A stretch of 29,082 nt of DNA from an uncultured Haemophilus sp. (GTDB lineage Bacteria > Pseudomonadota > Gammaproteobacteria > Enterobacterales > Pasteurellaceae). Positions 1-8,233 of the stretch are shown in pieces. The position numbers and the translations under genes were made by a program. The notes beneath the pieces were generated by a model. The model saw only the letters and a list, made by a program, of their open reading frames with translations, was not told where the DNA came from and ran no database searches. Location: contig NZ_CAJLNI010000006.1 of the NCBI RefSeq assembly GCF_905207935.1, forward strand, positions 1 to 29,082. The letters are read 5' to 3'. Within the stretch, counting starts at the first letter, position 1. The number at the start of each line of letters is the position of its first letter.

Positions 1-817
1 ATGGACCAATTGTACGTGGATGGATCACTTTCGCACCAAAATAAGAAAGCTCCATCGCTTCACGATAAGAAAGGCTTGGTAATAAACGAGCATCTGGCAC
101 TAAACGAGGGTCACAAGTATAAACGCCATCCACATCAGTCCAAATTTCACAAACAGATGCATCTAAACAAGCTGCTAAACAAGCTGCTGAATAATCAGAA
201 CCATTACGGCCTAATAACACTAATTCACCTTTATCATTACATGCGGTAAAACCAGCCATTAAAACAACTTTATCTTTATCGATACTTTTCGCATCAACGC
301 GTTTTGTTGATTCGTCAATATCAACTGAAGATTCTAAGTAACCACCTTGTGCTAATAATTGCTTAACTGGATCAACAATGTGAACACTATACCCACGTGC
401 TTCAAACCACGCTTTCATCATCGCAATTGATAATTTTTCACCACGGCAATCAATGGTTGCTTTAACTTTATCTTCTACTTTGCCAGCTTGGCGAATTTCT
501 TCTAATAAGCCTTTAATTTGAGCAAATTCTGCATCAATGAGGGCTTTAGTACCAGCAAGATCAAATTTATTATTTTCAGCGTGTAAACCATTAATGATGT
601 TATAGAAAATCTCAATGGCTTCGTTAAAGTGGGTATCAGTAGGTTGGTTTAATGCGGCTTTTTCAGAGAGGGCAACAAGATGGTTAGTAATTTTTGCTGG
701 GGCAGATAAGACACCGGCAGCCTGCTCTTCTAAATGAGCTTTTTCGATTAATTGAGCTGCTTGTGAGAAACGCTCAGGATTGGCTAATGAAGTGCCACCA
801 AATTTTAATACGCGCAT
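1..817 (-). CDS. thrA: ThrA, bifunctional aspartokinase/homoserine dehydrogenase, N-terminal part
   Basis: Only the first 272 codons are inside the window; the gene runs off the left edge. The product begins MRVLKFGGTSLANPERF, the KFGGTS nucleotide-binding motif of aspartokinases. It continues with a G-R-N-G-S-D-Y-S-A segment and ends near an E-I-W-T-D-V-D-G-V stretch typical of the aspartokinase catalytic domain. In the family this enzyme phosphorylates aspartate and, through a C-terminal dehydrogenase domain not visible here, reduces aspartate semialdehyde for Thr/Met/Ile synthesis. The ATG at 817 is preceded by TGAGGA at good spacing. Upstream lie a Thr/Ile-rich leader peptide and an attenuator, which supports the bifunctional, threonine-controlled ThrA over LysC or MetL. 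Confidence 0.95.
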   Translation of the reverse strand, partial: MRVLKFGGTSLANPERFSQAAQLIEKAHLEEQAAGVLSAPAKITNHLVALSEKAALNQPTDTHFNEAIEIFYNIINGLHAENNKFDLAGTKALIDAEFAQIKGLLEEIRQAGKVEDKVKATIDCRGEKLSIAMMKAWFEARGYSVHIVDPVKQLLAQGGYLESSVDIDESTKRVDAKSIDKDKVVLMAGFTACNDKGELVLLGRNGSDYSAACLAACLDASVCEIWTDVDGVYTCDPRLVPDARLLPSLSYREAMELSYFGAKVIHPRTIGP

Positions 818-852
818 GATAATATCCTCAGATGTTGTGATTTTTAAATACT

Positions 853-882
853 AAAAAACCCGCACTAGACTGAATGCGGGTT
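853..882 (-). terminator. thr attenuator (rho-independent)
   Basis: On the minus strand, AACCCGCA pairs with TGCGGGTT around a 10-nt loop and runs into a T-tract. The hairpin lies between the thrL stop and the thrA start, the position of the transcription attenuator in thr operons. The Thr/Ile codons upstream imply control by charged threonyl- and isoleucyl-tRNA (inference by analogy to enteric thr). Confidence 0.85.
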
Positions 883-905
883 TTCTTGATCCTGTTTGTT
901 ATGCA

Positions 906-977
906 CTAACCCGCCCCATTAATTGTCGTAATGGTCATAATAATGGTGGTAATCGTGAAAGTGCGGTTATTTTTCAT
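906..977 (-). CDS. thrL: thr operon leader peptide
   Basis: A 23-codon ORF that begins MKNNRTFTITTIIM and ends NGAG. It has seven Thr and five Ile codons, much like the enteric ThrL, which also ends in NGAG. It lies between a good promoter and the attenuator hairpin upstream of thrA. Ribosome stalling at the Thr/Ile codons would favour antitermination. An exact uptake core (959-967) is embedded in codons 4-7 (N-R-T-F), so the first Thr codon is part of the DNA uptake signal. Identification rests on composition, position and the attenuator. Confidence 0.88.
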   Translation of the reverse strand: MKNNRTFTITTIIMTITTINGAG

Positions 978-1010
978 TGTGTTTTAACCTTGAAAAAAAA
1001 GATGTGTTTA

Positions 1011-1039
1011 GAAATACCGAAAAAGCGCGGGCTTGTCAA
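1011..1039 (-). promoter_or_regulatory. thrLA promoter
   Basis: On the minus strand a perfect -35 TTGACA (1039-1034) is followed after 17 nt by TATTTC (1016-1011) as -10. The predicted start, near 1004, is about 27 nt upstream of the thrL ATG. Confidence 0.65.
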
Positions 1040-1128
1040 ACACAAAATTGAAAAAATGAAGATTTTTTCTAAAAATCATCGCTTTGGTGTAGAATGAAGA
1101 GAGTTTCACATTGGTCAGGAAGGGAATT

Positions 1129-1833
1129 ATGACAATTCAACAAGCACTCGAAACTATTCATCAAAAAATTCAAGGTGCTACTCAACTCGCTCATCGCCCT
1201 GAAAGTGCGGTCACTTTATTAGCGGTTTCTAAAACGAAACCCAATGAAGCGATTTTAGAAGCCTATCAAGCCGGACAAAAAGCATTTGGGGAGAACTACG
1301 TTCAAGAAGGTGTCGATAAAATTCAGTATTTTGAAGCACAGAATATTCAGCTTGAATGGCATTTTATTGGCCCATTGCAATCCAATAAAACGCGTCTTGT
1401 GGCTGAACATTTCGATTGGATGCAAACGCTAGAACGTGCAAAAATTGCCGATCGTTTAAATGAACAACGCCCAGCCAATAAAGCGCCTTTGAATGTTTTA
1501 ATCCAAATTAATATCAGTGATGAAGCGAGTAAATCAGGCATTCAACCAAGTGAAATGATTGAGCTGGCAAAACACATTGAAAATCTACCGCACTTACGTT
1601 TGCGTGGATTAATGGCGATCCCTGCTCCAACAGACAATATTGCTGAACAAGAAGCGGCTTTTAGTCAAATGGAACAATTATTTGAGCAGCTAAAAATAGC
1701 TCTCCCTCATCAACAAATTGACACCCTTTCTATGGGAATGACCGATGATATGCAAACTGCCATTAAATGTGGCTCAACCATGGTACGTATTGGTACAGCC
1801 ATTTTTGGGGCGAGAGATTATTCGAAAAAATAA
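1129..1833 (+). CDS. yggS: YggS/PLPBP-family pyridoxal phosphate homeostasis protein
   Basis: A 234-residue single-domain protein of the YBL036c/YggS family. It binds PLP and buffers vitamin B6 and amino/keto-acid metabolism; it has no established catalytic activity. Visible hallmarks are LLAVSKTKP with the PLP lysine at about residue 35, FGENYVQE, WHFIGPLQSNK, and the C-terminal STMVRIGTAIFG phosphate-binding segment. The frame is open from a TTG at 1111, but the ATG at 1129 is chosen because AGGAAGGG lies just upstream and the resulting N-terminus fits the family. It is divergent from thrLA. A perfect 20-bp palindrome after the gene forms a shared terminator with murA. An uptake core lies in the gene at 1203-1211. 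Confidence 0.95.
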   Translation: MTIQQALETIHQKIQGATQLAHRPESAVTLLAVSKTKPNEAILEAYQAGQKAFGENYVQEGVDKIQYFEAQNIQLEWHFIGPLQSNKTRLVAEHFDWMQTLERAKIADRLNEQRPANKAPLNVLIQINISDEASKSGIQPSEMIELAKHIENLPHLRLRGLMAIPAPTDNIAEQEAAFSQMEQLFEQLKIALPHQQIDTLSMGMTDDMQTAIKCGSTMVRIGTAIFGARDYSKK

Positions 1834-1845
1834 TGGATAGAAAAT

Positions 1846-1878
1846 AAAAAAGCGGTCAATATTGACCGCTCTTTTTTT
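1846..1878. terminator. Bidirectional terminator between yggS and murA
   Basis: A perfect palindrome, AGCGGTCAATATTGACCGCT (1851-1870), has an A-tract on its left and a T-tract on its right. It can therefore terminate yggS on the plus strand and the mla-ibaG-murA operon on the minus strand. Confidence 0.9.
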
Positions 1879-1890
1879 ATCTGGATTTAA

Positions 1891-3171
1891 TTAAACTTCT
1901 TCGCTCTTTTCAGAGAAACGTTCAATCTTCGCACCTAAGCAACGAAGTTTATCTTCAACGTGCTCATAACCACGATCGATGTGATAAATACGATCTACGA
2001 TAGTTTCACCACTTGCGATACATCCTGCTAACACAAGACTGATTGATGCGCGTAAATCTGTTGCCATCACTTCTGCACCAGAAAGATGCTCAACACCGTG
2101 ACAAACTGCCGTGTTACCTTCAATTTCAGCTTTACCGCCCATACGAATTAATTCTGGAATGTGCATAAAGCGGTTTTCAAAGATGGTTTCAGTAATGATA
2201 CTGGTGCCTTCTGCCACCATGTTTAACAAGGTGAACTGCGCTTGCATATCTGTTGGGAAACCTGGGTGTGGTGCAGTACGAATATTGACAGCTTTCGGAC
2301 GATTGCCATGCATATCCAATGTAATGCTATCTTCTGTGACTTCAACTTCTGCACCCGCTTCACGAAGTTTATCAATCACCGCATCCATGGTATCCGCTTT
2401 AGTATTTTTACATACCACTCGACCACCAGAAATTGCACCCGCAATTAAGAATGTACCGGTTTCAATACGATCTGGCACAATGCTGTGCTCGCAGCCTGTT
2501 AAGCGGTCAACACCTTCAACGACAATGTGATCAGTACCTGCACCTGTAATTTTAGCACCCATTTTATTGAGGAAATCTGCAGTATCAACAATTTCTGGCT
2601 CGCGTGCTGCGTTTTCAATGATTGTTGTACCTTTTGCAAGTGTTGCAGCCATCATGATAGATAAAGTCGCGCCAACGCTCACTTTTTCCATCACAATACG
2701 CGTACCGACAAGACGATCAGCAACAACCGCTTTTACATAACCTTCATCAAGCTCAATCGTTGCACCGAGTTTTTCTAAGCCGCTAATGTGAAGATCAACC
2801 GGACGTGCACCGATAGAACAACCGCCTGGTAAAGAAACTTGACCTTGATTAAAACGAGCCACCAACGGTGCTAATGCCCAAATAGAAGCACGCATGGTTT
2901 TTACTAATTCATATGGTGCAACGAAGTGATCAATTTTAGAACAATCTAATAATACTGCACCTTCAGCATCACGCTCTGCCACAACACCAAGTTTGCGTAA
3001 GATTTTTAAAGTGGTATCAATATCTTTTAGTTCTGGTACGTTTGTTAATTTAACCGGCTCAGTTGCCAAAATTGCAGCAAAAAGAATAGGAAGTGCAGCA
3101 TTTTTTGCACCTGAGATGGTTACAGTACCACTTAAGCGAGATTGCCCGCCATAAACACGAAATTTTTCCAT
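1891..3171 (-). CDS. murA: UDP-N-acetylglucosamine 1-carboxyvinyltransferase MurA
   Basis: A 426-residue cytoplasmic enzyme of the EPSP-synthase fold. It transfers enolpyruvate from PEP to UDP-GlcNAc, the first committed step of peptidoglycan synthesis. The N-terminus MEKFRVYGG, the SGAKNAALPI loop with Lys at about 23, and the mobile loop GGCSIGARPVD with the catalytic Cys at about 118 (equivalent of Cys115, the fosfomycin target) are all visible. Having Cys here predicts ordinary fosfomycin sensitivity at the target level. The frame extends 15 codons upstream, overlapping ibaG, but the ATG at 3171 has an AGGA site and matches the family N-terminus. It is the last gene of the mla-ibaG-murA operon, 8 nt after ibaG, the same order as in enterics. 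Confidence 0.97.
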   Translation of the reverse strand: MEKFRVYGGQSRLSGTVTISGAKNAALPILFAAILATEPVKLTNVPELKDIDTTLKILRKLGVVAERDAEGAVLLDCSKIDHFVAPYELVKTMRASIWALAPLVARFNQGQVSLPGGCSIGARPVDLHISGLEKLGATIELDEGYVKAVVADRLVGTRIVMEKVSVGATLSIMMAATLAKGTTIIENAAREPEIVDTADFLNKMGAKITGAGTDHIVVEGVDRLTGCEHSIVPDRIETGTFLIAGAISGGRVVCKNTKADTMDAVIDKLREAGAEVEVTEDSITLDMHGNRPKAVNIRTAPHPGFPTDMQAQFTLLNMVAEGTSIITETIFENRFMHIPELIRMGGKAEIEGNTAVCHGVEHLSGAEVMATDLRASISLVLAGCIASGETIVDRIYHIDRGYEHVEDKLRCLGAKIERFSEKSEEV

Positions 3172-3179
3172 AGAAAATC

Positions 3180-3437
3180 CTAGCTTGCTTGATGTAATAG
3201 ACGATCCATTTTCCACTTTGCAGTGGTATAGGTTTTAATAGTTAAAGCGTGAATTTCGCCAGTTTGGAAATAAGGCATTAATGGCGCGTAGATGGTTTGT
3301 TGCTGCTTTAATTTAGAAAGTGCTGAGATTTCATCACTTACTACAATCACACCAAAGTGAGCATTTTCACCTTGAGCATAAACTTCATCTACATTCAGGC
3401 TTTCTTTTAAAATACGTTCAATTTCTTGCAGTTCCAT
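3180..3437 (-). CDS. ibaG: BolA-family protein IbaG (YrbA)
   Basis: An 85-residue BolA-like protein. In the family, BolA-like proteins pair with monothiol glutaredoxins and bind [2Fe-2S] clusters; IbaG is linked to acid stress and envelope homeostasis. The HFGVIVVSDEISALSKLKQQQ stretch and the C-terminal EIHALTIKTYT helix-strand fit the BolA fold. The usual conserved His falls in the H-A-L-T-I-K-T segment. It lies between mlaB and murA, the enteric yrbA position, which makes the assignment firm. Confidence 0.9.
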   Translation of the reverse strand: MELQEIERILKESLNVDEVYAQGENAHFGVIVVSDEISALSKLKQQQTIYAPLMPYFQTGEIHALTIKTYTTAKWKMDRLLHQAS

Positions 3438-3450
3438 TCGGATTTCCGTT

Positions 3451-3786
3451 TTAATTATGGTCGATAAAAGTGCTAATCCAATGAGATAAATTCACTAAAT
3501 CAGCAAGGGTTAATAACTGTTCTGGAGGGTTTATCAACCGCACTTTTTTATTTGGTAACGGCTCACAATCGTGTAGAAAATCACACAATAATGCCAAACC
3601 GGCAGAATCAATTCGATTGATTTCAGTTAAATCAAATTCAATGAGACTTTGATTGTTTTGCTTTTCTGATAAAAAAGAAGCACGTTGTTGCCATAATGGT
3701 AACAACGTGTTGCGGGATAGCTCCCCCGATAATTGGAGAGCTATCTTATCATTATTTTGGATTAAATCCCACTTTAACGCAGTCAT
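3451..3786 (-). CDS. mlaB: MlaB, STAS-domain subunit of the Mla transporter
   Basis: A 111-residue cytoplasmic STAS-domain protein. In the MlaFEDB complex it binds MlaF and is needed for its stability and activity. The domain is recognised by the strand-turn INRIDSAGLALLCDF (about residues 57-70) with the conserved D-S-A-G loop. It starts 4 nt after mlaC and shows no sign of disruption. An uptake core is embedded at 3537-3545. Sequence conservation is low, so position in the operon carries much of the identification. Confidence 0.88.
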   Translation of the reverse strand: MTALKWDLIQNNDKIALQLSGELSRNTLLPLWQQRASFLSEKQNNQSLIEFDLTEINRIDSAGLALLCDFLHDCEPLPNKKVRLINPPEQLLTLADLVNLSHWISTFIDHN

Positions 3787-3790
3787 TCGC

Positions 3791-4438
3791 TTATTTGCTC
3801 AATGTCACTGGTGCTGCAGCAGATTTTTGAATTTGAGCAGTTAATGCTTCAATACCTTGTTGACGTAAGATACCACTCCATTCATTTTGTTTGGTGACAA
3901 CCATGCTCACGCCTTCAGCAACCATGTCATAAGCTTGCCATTCGCCAGTTTTACTGTTTTTACGCCATTTAAAATCTAATTTGATCGGCGCTTGTCCACC
4001 ATTTTGCATGATGTTGACACGAATGCTCACAAGGTTTTTATCACCTACTTCTTTAGCTGGTTCAATTTGAATATTTTGATCGGTGTAAGCAGTTAATACT
4101 TGTGCGTAAGCTTGTTCGATAAAATCGCTGAATGCTTTAAAGAATTTTTCACGTTGTTCTGGTGTGGTTGATTTAAAGTGTGAACCTAACACCAAAGAAC
4201 CTGCATAGTTTACTTGCACGTAAGGTAATAAATCATTACGCACGATAGTACGTAAATAGTTTGGATCCTTTTTAATTTTTGCCTGATTGTTTTTGATATC
4301 GGCAAATAACTTATCTGATGCTTGTTGCATCAACACATAAGGGCTCGTTTCTGCACGTACAGTTTGAGTCACAAAAAGTGCAGTCACTGCAAATGCCATT
4401 ACGCTAAACCATTTTTTAAACTGAGTAAATTTCATCAT
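3791..4438 (-). CDS. mlaC: MlaC, periplasmic phospholipid-binding protein
   Basis: A 215-residue periplasmic shuttle that carries phospholipid between the outer-membrane MlaA-porin complex and the inner-membrane MlaFEDB complex. The N-terminus is a signal peptide with a basic start, a hydrophobic run and a likely cleavage after T-V-R-A at about residue 29. The mature part has the family's LRTIVRNDLLPYV and SRF-like helical segments and a C-terminal WQAYDMVAEGVSMV. It lies between mlaD and mlaB. MlaA is usually encoded elsewhere and is not in this window. Confidence 0.95.
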   Translation of the reverse strand: MMKFTQFKKWFSVMAFAVTALFVTQTVRAETSPYVLMQQASDKLFADIKNNQAKIKKDPNYLRTIVRNDLLPYVQVNYAGSLVLGSHFKSTTPEQREKFFKAFSDFIEQAYAQVLTAYTDQNIQIEPAKEVGDKNLVSIRVNIMQNGGQAPIKLDFKWRKNSKTGEWQAYDMVAEGVSMVVTKQNEWSGILRQQGIEALTAQIQKSAAAPVTLSK

Positions 4439-4459
4439 AAATCTCCTAAATAAAGATTA

Positions 4460-4966
4460 TTATTTGGCTTCAGGTTCTGCTTTGTCAGCATTGCCGTCGG
4501 CTTTTTTATCACCGTAAAGGAACTGGCCGATTAAATCTTCCAATACCATTGCGGATTTTGTGTCTTGAATTTGGCTACCGTTTTTTAACATCGCGGTTTC
4601 ACCATCATCAAAACCCATCGTTAAGGCGATATATTGCTCGCCCAATAATCCCGATGTTTTGATCGATAACGAACTGTTTTCCGGAATTTCTTTATATTCT
4701 TCATTAATCGCAATACTGACTTTTGGCAAGTAAGATTTTTCGTCTAATGTAATGTCAGACACGCGACCAATGACTACCCCACCAAGTTTAAGTGGTGCAC
4801 GGACTTTTAGTCCACCAATATTGTCAAAAGTTGCAGTCACTGTGTAAGATTTTGTTTCACCAAAACCTTGTACGTTTGCTACACGTAAGCCTAAAAACAC
4901 TAACGCGGCGATACCAAGTAGTAAAAATAGCCCTACCCAAAATTCATATTTAATTGTTTGTCGCAT
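4460..4966 (-). CDS. mlaD: MlaD, MCE-domain protein
   Basis: A 168-residue inner-membrane-anchored MCE protein, expected to form a hexameric ring that contacts MlaC. A single N-terminal transmembrane helix (about residues 9-28, FWVGLFLLLGIAALVFLGL) is followed by one MCE domain with VTATFDNIGGLKVRAPLKLGG and a GLLGEQYIAL strand. The C-terminal tail is charged and low in complexity (KKADGNADKAEPEAK), as in other MlaD proteins. It is about 15 residues shorter than E. coli MlaD, mostly in this tail. Confidence 0.95.
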   Translation of the reverse strand: MRQTIKYEFWVGLFLLLGIAALVFLGLRVANVQGFGETKSYTVTATFDNIGGLKVRAPLKLGGVVIGRVSDITLDEKSYLPKVSIAINEEYKEIPENSSLSIKTSGLLGEQYIALTMGFDDGETAMLKNGSQIQDTKSAMVLEDLIGQFLYGDKKADGNADKAEPEAK

Positions 4967-4978
4967 AAAAATACCCTT

Positions 4979-5764
4979 TTAGCCTGCCCCAAACATAATG
5001 GCAGTTAAGATGAAATCGAGCCCAAGTACCACAAGTGATGCGTGGACAACCGTTCTGGTTGTGGCCTGACTGATACCTTCAGATGTTGGAATACAATCAT
5101 AACCATTGAATAACGCAATCCACACCACGGCAATGGCGAAAAATACGCTTTTAATAAATCCGTTTAGAATGTCATAGCTCCAGCTGACGGCATTTTGCAT
5201 CACTGACCAAAAGCTACCGGCATCGACACCTTTCCAATCTACGCCGACAAGCGCACCGCCCCAAATACCAATCGCGGTAAAGAGAAGCGCAAGAATTGGC
5301 ATTGCAATCAGCCCTGCCCAAAAACGCGGTGCAATCACTCGACGTAATGGATCAACCGCCATCATTTCAAGGCTGGAAAGTTGTTCTGTGGCTTTCATTA
5401 AGCCAATTTCAGCCGTTAACGCAGAACCTGCTCGACCCGCAAATAAAAGTGCGGTCACTACTGGGCCTAATTCACGTAATAAAGACAGCGCTACAAGTTG
5501 TCCAAGGCTGGTTTCTGCAGAAAAATCAACCAAGACCACATAGCCTTGTAAGCCCAACACCATTCCGATAAATAAACCTGAAAGCAGGATAATCAATAAA
5601 GACTGTACACCTAATACGTGTAACTGCTTCACTAATAAAGGAAAATGTTGACGAATTTGTGGCTTACCCACTAATGCACCAAACAGCATAAAGCCTGAGC
5701 GGCCTAATGCACGGAAAAATTTGATTACACTTCGTCCAAGTGAAGAAATCATATCAACAATCAT
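4979..5764 (-). CDS. mlaE: MlaE, permease of the Mla phospholipid ABC transporter
   Basis: A 261-residue multispanning inner-membrane protein of the MlaE/TTG2B permease family. Hydrophobic segments are visible around LLIILLSGLFIGMVLGLQGY, LRELGPVVTALLFAGRAG, the FWAGLIAMPILALLFTAIGIW region and the C-terminus. The E-L-G-P-V-x-T-x-L-L-F-A-G-R-x-G block is the family signature. Its start overlaps the mlaF stop by 4 nt, so the two are probably translationally coupled. An uptake core (5447-5455) lies within the gene. Confidence 0.96.
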   Translation of the reverse strand: MIVDMISSLGRSVIKFFRALGRSGFMLFGALVGKPQIRQHFPLLVKQLHVLGVQSLLIILLSGLFIGMVLGLQGYVVLVDFSAETSLGQLVALSLLRELGPVVTALLFAGRAGSALTAEIGLMKATEQLSSLEMMAVDPLRRVIAPRFWAGLIAMPILALLFTAIGIWGGALVGVDWKGVDAGSFWSVMQNAVSWSYDILNGFIKSVFFAIAVVWIALFNGYDCIPTSEGISQATTRTVVHASLVVLGLDFILTAIMFGAG

Positions 5765-6555
5765 TTAAATAATTCCTCCACATAATCACCTGCCGGATAA
5801 TGGAATTTTACCGGACCATCTGCTTCACCTTTCAAGAACTGCACCACTTGCGGATCTTGGCTTGCCAGCAGTTGTTCTGATGTTCCTTCGGCAATCACAT
5901 GTTTATCCGCAATAATATAGGCATAATCCGCAATGCTTAATACTTCCTGCACATCATGGGAAACCACGATAGAGGTTAAATTCAGTGCTTCATTCAAACG
6001 TTTAATTAAGCTCACGATCACGCCCATGCTGATTGGATCTTGCCCCGTAAACGGCTCATCAAACATGATTAAATCTGGGTCAAGTGCAATCGCACGTGCT
6101 AATGCTGCACGACGCGCCATCCCACCAGAAAGCTCCGAAGGCATTAAATCTGCCGCACCGCGTAAGCCCACTGCTTCTAATTTCATCAACACAATTTGAC
6201 GAATTAGACTTTCTGGCAAACGCGTATGCTCGCGAATCGGAAATGCCACGTTATCAAACGTTGAAATATCCGTAAATAATGCACCTGATTGGAATAACAT
6301 TCCCATGCGTTTACGTACTTCGTAAAGCTCGCGATTTGAAAGACGACAAATATCTTGTCCATCAAACAAAATCTCGCCCTGTTCAGGATATAACTGACCG
6401 CCAATTAATTTTAGCAGCGTGGTTTTCCCGATCCCTGATGGCCCCATAATGGCCGTAATTTTGCCCTGTTGGACTTTTAAATTCAGGTTATCGTAAATCA
6501 CACGCTCACCTCGTTTAAAGGTCAGGTTTTTGACTTCGATTAGATTTTTATTCAT
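5761..6555 (-). CDS. mlaF: MlaF, ATPase of the Mla phospholipid ABC transporter
   Basis: A 264-residue ABC ATPase. Walker A is GPSGIGKTT (about 38-46), the signature is LSGGMARRAALARA, Walker B is DLIMFDEPF, and an H-loop follows in IVVSHDVQEV. The FDEPFTGQDP form of Walker B/D-loop is typical of Mla/Ttg2-type ATPases. It powers lipid movement through MlaE. It is the first gene of the mlaFEDCB-ibaG-murA operon and is followed directly by mlaE. Confidence 0.96.
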   Translation of the reverse strand: MNKNLIEVKNLTFKRGERVIYDNLNLKVQQGKITAIMGPSGIGKTTLLKLIGGQLYPEQGEILFDGQDICRLSNRELYEVRKRMGMLFQSGALFTDISTFDNVAFPIREHTRLPESLIRQIVLMKLEAVGLRGAADLMPSELSGGMARRAALARAIALDPDLIMFDEPFTGQDPISMGVIVSLIKRLNEALNLTSIVVSHDVQEVLSIADYAYIIADKHVIAEGTSEQLLASQDPQVVQFLKGEADGPVKFHYPAGDYVEELFK

Positions 6556-6607
6556 TAAAATCTCATTGGTTTTATAAGAAGAAATTTATTTTTCTCTCAC
6601 GTTAAAA

Positions 6608-6616
6608 AAGTGCGGT
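6608..6616 (+). repeat. Uptake sequence core in the lnt-mlaF gap
   Basis: An exact AAGTGCGGT preceded by an A-run, between the lnt stop and the mlaF start. It is one of the few intergenic copies here that is not part of a dyad. Confidence 0.85.
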
Positions 6617-6627
6617 CGTTTTGACTG

Positions 6628-8169
6628 CTATTTTTGTGAAAGGTTCAAGCGGCGTTTTAATAACGTCGTGAAGCCACGTAATAACACAAAAATCAATGAC
6701 AACACATAAATAGGTAAATTACCTAATGCTGCATAAGGCGTTTTGCCTTCTGTTGGCACCATTTTATGGGTCAGCGTTGTTTCCTCAAATTGAGGCGCTT
6801 GCGCTTCAATGTTACCTTTTGCATCAATAAACACTGAAATCCCTGTATTCGTTGCACGAATTAATGGTTTACCTAATTCGAGCGCGCGCATTCTAGCCAT
6901 TTGTAAATGCTGCCAAGGGCCAATACTATCACCAAACCATGCATCATTAGAAATAGTCAGCAAATAATCGGTTTCTTTTTTCAGATTTTCACGAAGTTGC
7001 TCACCAAAAATAATTTCATAACAAATAGCCGGTGCAAAAGCATGTTGTTTTGCCATAAAAGATGGCTGTACCGCATCGCCACTTTGGAACGCAGACATTG
7101 GCAAATTAAATACGGAATTAAGTGGACGCAACAAACTTTCTAACGGCACGTACTCGCCAAATGGCACGAGATGATGTTTGCTGTAACGATTTTTTGTCGT
7201 CAACTCATAAGGGAAATCAGGATTCCCTGCCGTCACAATCGAATTTAATAATTTACCGCTTTGTTCATCGCGATATACGGTGCCAATCATCACTTCCGTG
7301 TTTTTTTCTTTCGCAACTTTATCTAAAGCTTCAAAAAATGGCGTAATAGAATTTTCCAAAGTTGGCAATGCAGACTCTGGCAAAATAATCAAATCAGACT
7401 TGCCTAAATGTGCCAAAATTTGTTTTTGATAGATATCCACCGTGGCATAAAGATATTCAGGATCCCATTTTAAATTTTGCTCTATATTGCCTTGTGCAAG
7501 CGTGATAGTTAGCCCTTTATCTTCTTTGGGTTGAACAAAATTCACCTTACCGGCATAAGCACTTAATCCACCCACAACCAATAATAGCAATGCATTCACA
7601 CCGACTAAATTCCATTGTTTTTTCGATAGTGAAAAAACAAGATTAAAAATGACCGCACTTGCCCAAACAGTAAAGAATGTCATCCCAGTGACACCAAAGA
7701 TCGGTGCGATCCCGTAGAACGGACTGTCGATTTGGGTATAACCAAATTGTAACCAAGGAAAGCCAGTAAATACCCAACCGCGCAAGAATTCAGTCAATGT
7801 CCAAATCGCGGCAAAAATGACCGCACTTTGCACCTGAAAACGTTGCACTAAATAAGTGAAAAGCATTGGATAAAGTGCAAGGTAGGCCGAAAGTAAGCCT
7901 ACCAAGAGATAACTCACGCCAAGGGAAGCGCCACCAAATTGATGAATGCTGACATTTAACCAACTTACACCAAAACAGAAAAAGCCCATCGACCACAAAA
8001 AGGTGGCCAAAAGTGCGGTTGATTTTTTGGTATTTTTCGCCACAAAAAGCAATCCGCCCAACGATACATAGGCTAATCCCCAATAATCAAACGGCGAAAA
8101 GGCAAACACGCCAATCACACCAGAAATCAGAGCAATAAGATAAATCACTAACTTATTCATTTTATCCAT
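6628..8169 (-). CDS. lnt: Apolipoprotein N-acyltransferase Lnt
   Basis: A 513-residue inner-membrane enzyme that adds the third acyl chain to the N-terminal Cys of lipoproteins such as Pal. The first 200 residues hold several transmembrane helices (starting VIYLIALISGVIGVFAFSPF). A periplasmic carbon-nitrogen hydrolase domain with the Glu-Lys-Cys triad follows: E265 in LPESALP, K331 before HHLVPFGEYVPLE, and C383 in AICYEIIFGE. A final helix lies near 490-505. Either M1 or M4 could be the start; M4 has a slightly better upstream GGA. It follows corC, as in enteric ybeX-lnt. Uptake cores lie at 7652, 7820 and 8011. Confidence 0.96.
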   Translation of the reverse strand: MDKMNKLVIYLIALISGVIGVFAFSPFDYWGLAYVSLGGLLFVAKNTKKSTALLATFLWSMGFFCFGVSWLNVSIHQFGGASLGVSYLLVGLLSAYLALYPMLFTYLVQRFQVQSAVIFAAIWTLTEFLRGWVFTGFPWLQFGYTQIDSPFYGIAPIFGVTGMTFFTVWASAVIFNLVFSLSKKQWNLVGVNALLLLVVGGLSAYAGKVNFVQPKEDKGLTITLAQGNIEQNLKWDPEYLYATVDIYQKQILAHLGKSDLIILPESALPTLENSITPFFEALDKVAKEKNTEVMIGTVYRDEQSGKLLNSIVTAGNPDFPYELTTKNRYSKHHLVPFGEYVPLESLLRPLNSVFNLPMSAFQSGDAVQPSFMAKQHAFAPAICYEIIFGEQLRENLKKETDYLLTISNDAWFGDSIGPWQHLQMARMRALELGKPLIRATNTGISVFIDAKGNIEAQAPQFEETTLTHKMVPTEGKTPYAALGNLPIYVLSLIFVLLRGFTTLLKRRLNLSQK

Positions 8170-8173
8170 ACTA

Positions 8174-8208
8174 TAAAAAAATATTCCCCCTCTTCAGCAA
8201 AGAGGGGG
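8174..8208 (-). terminator. Hairpin with U-tract between corC and lnt
   Basis: On the minus strand CCCCCTCTT pairs with AAGAGGGGG (arms 8200-8208 and 8186-8194) and is followed by AATATTTTTTT. Lying inside an operon, it could reduce read-through from corC into lnt. Confidence 0.7.
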
Positions 8209-8233
8209 CCAAGAATACGGTCAACTGAGCAAC

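Noticed and set aside
1..249. 82-codon plus-strand frame at the left edge
   Set aside because: It is the antisense of thrA; the His/Lys/Asn-rich product is typical of a shadow frame.
2111..2530. 139-codon plus-strand frame inside murA
   Set aside because: It is the antisense of a fully conserved murA region, and its translation has no recognisable protein pattern.
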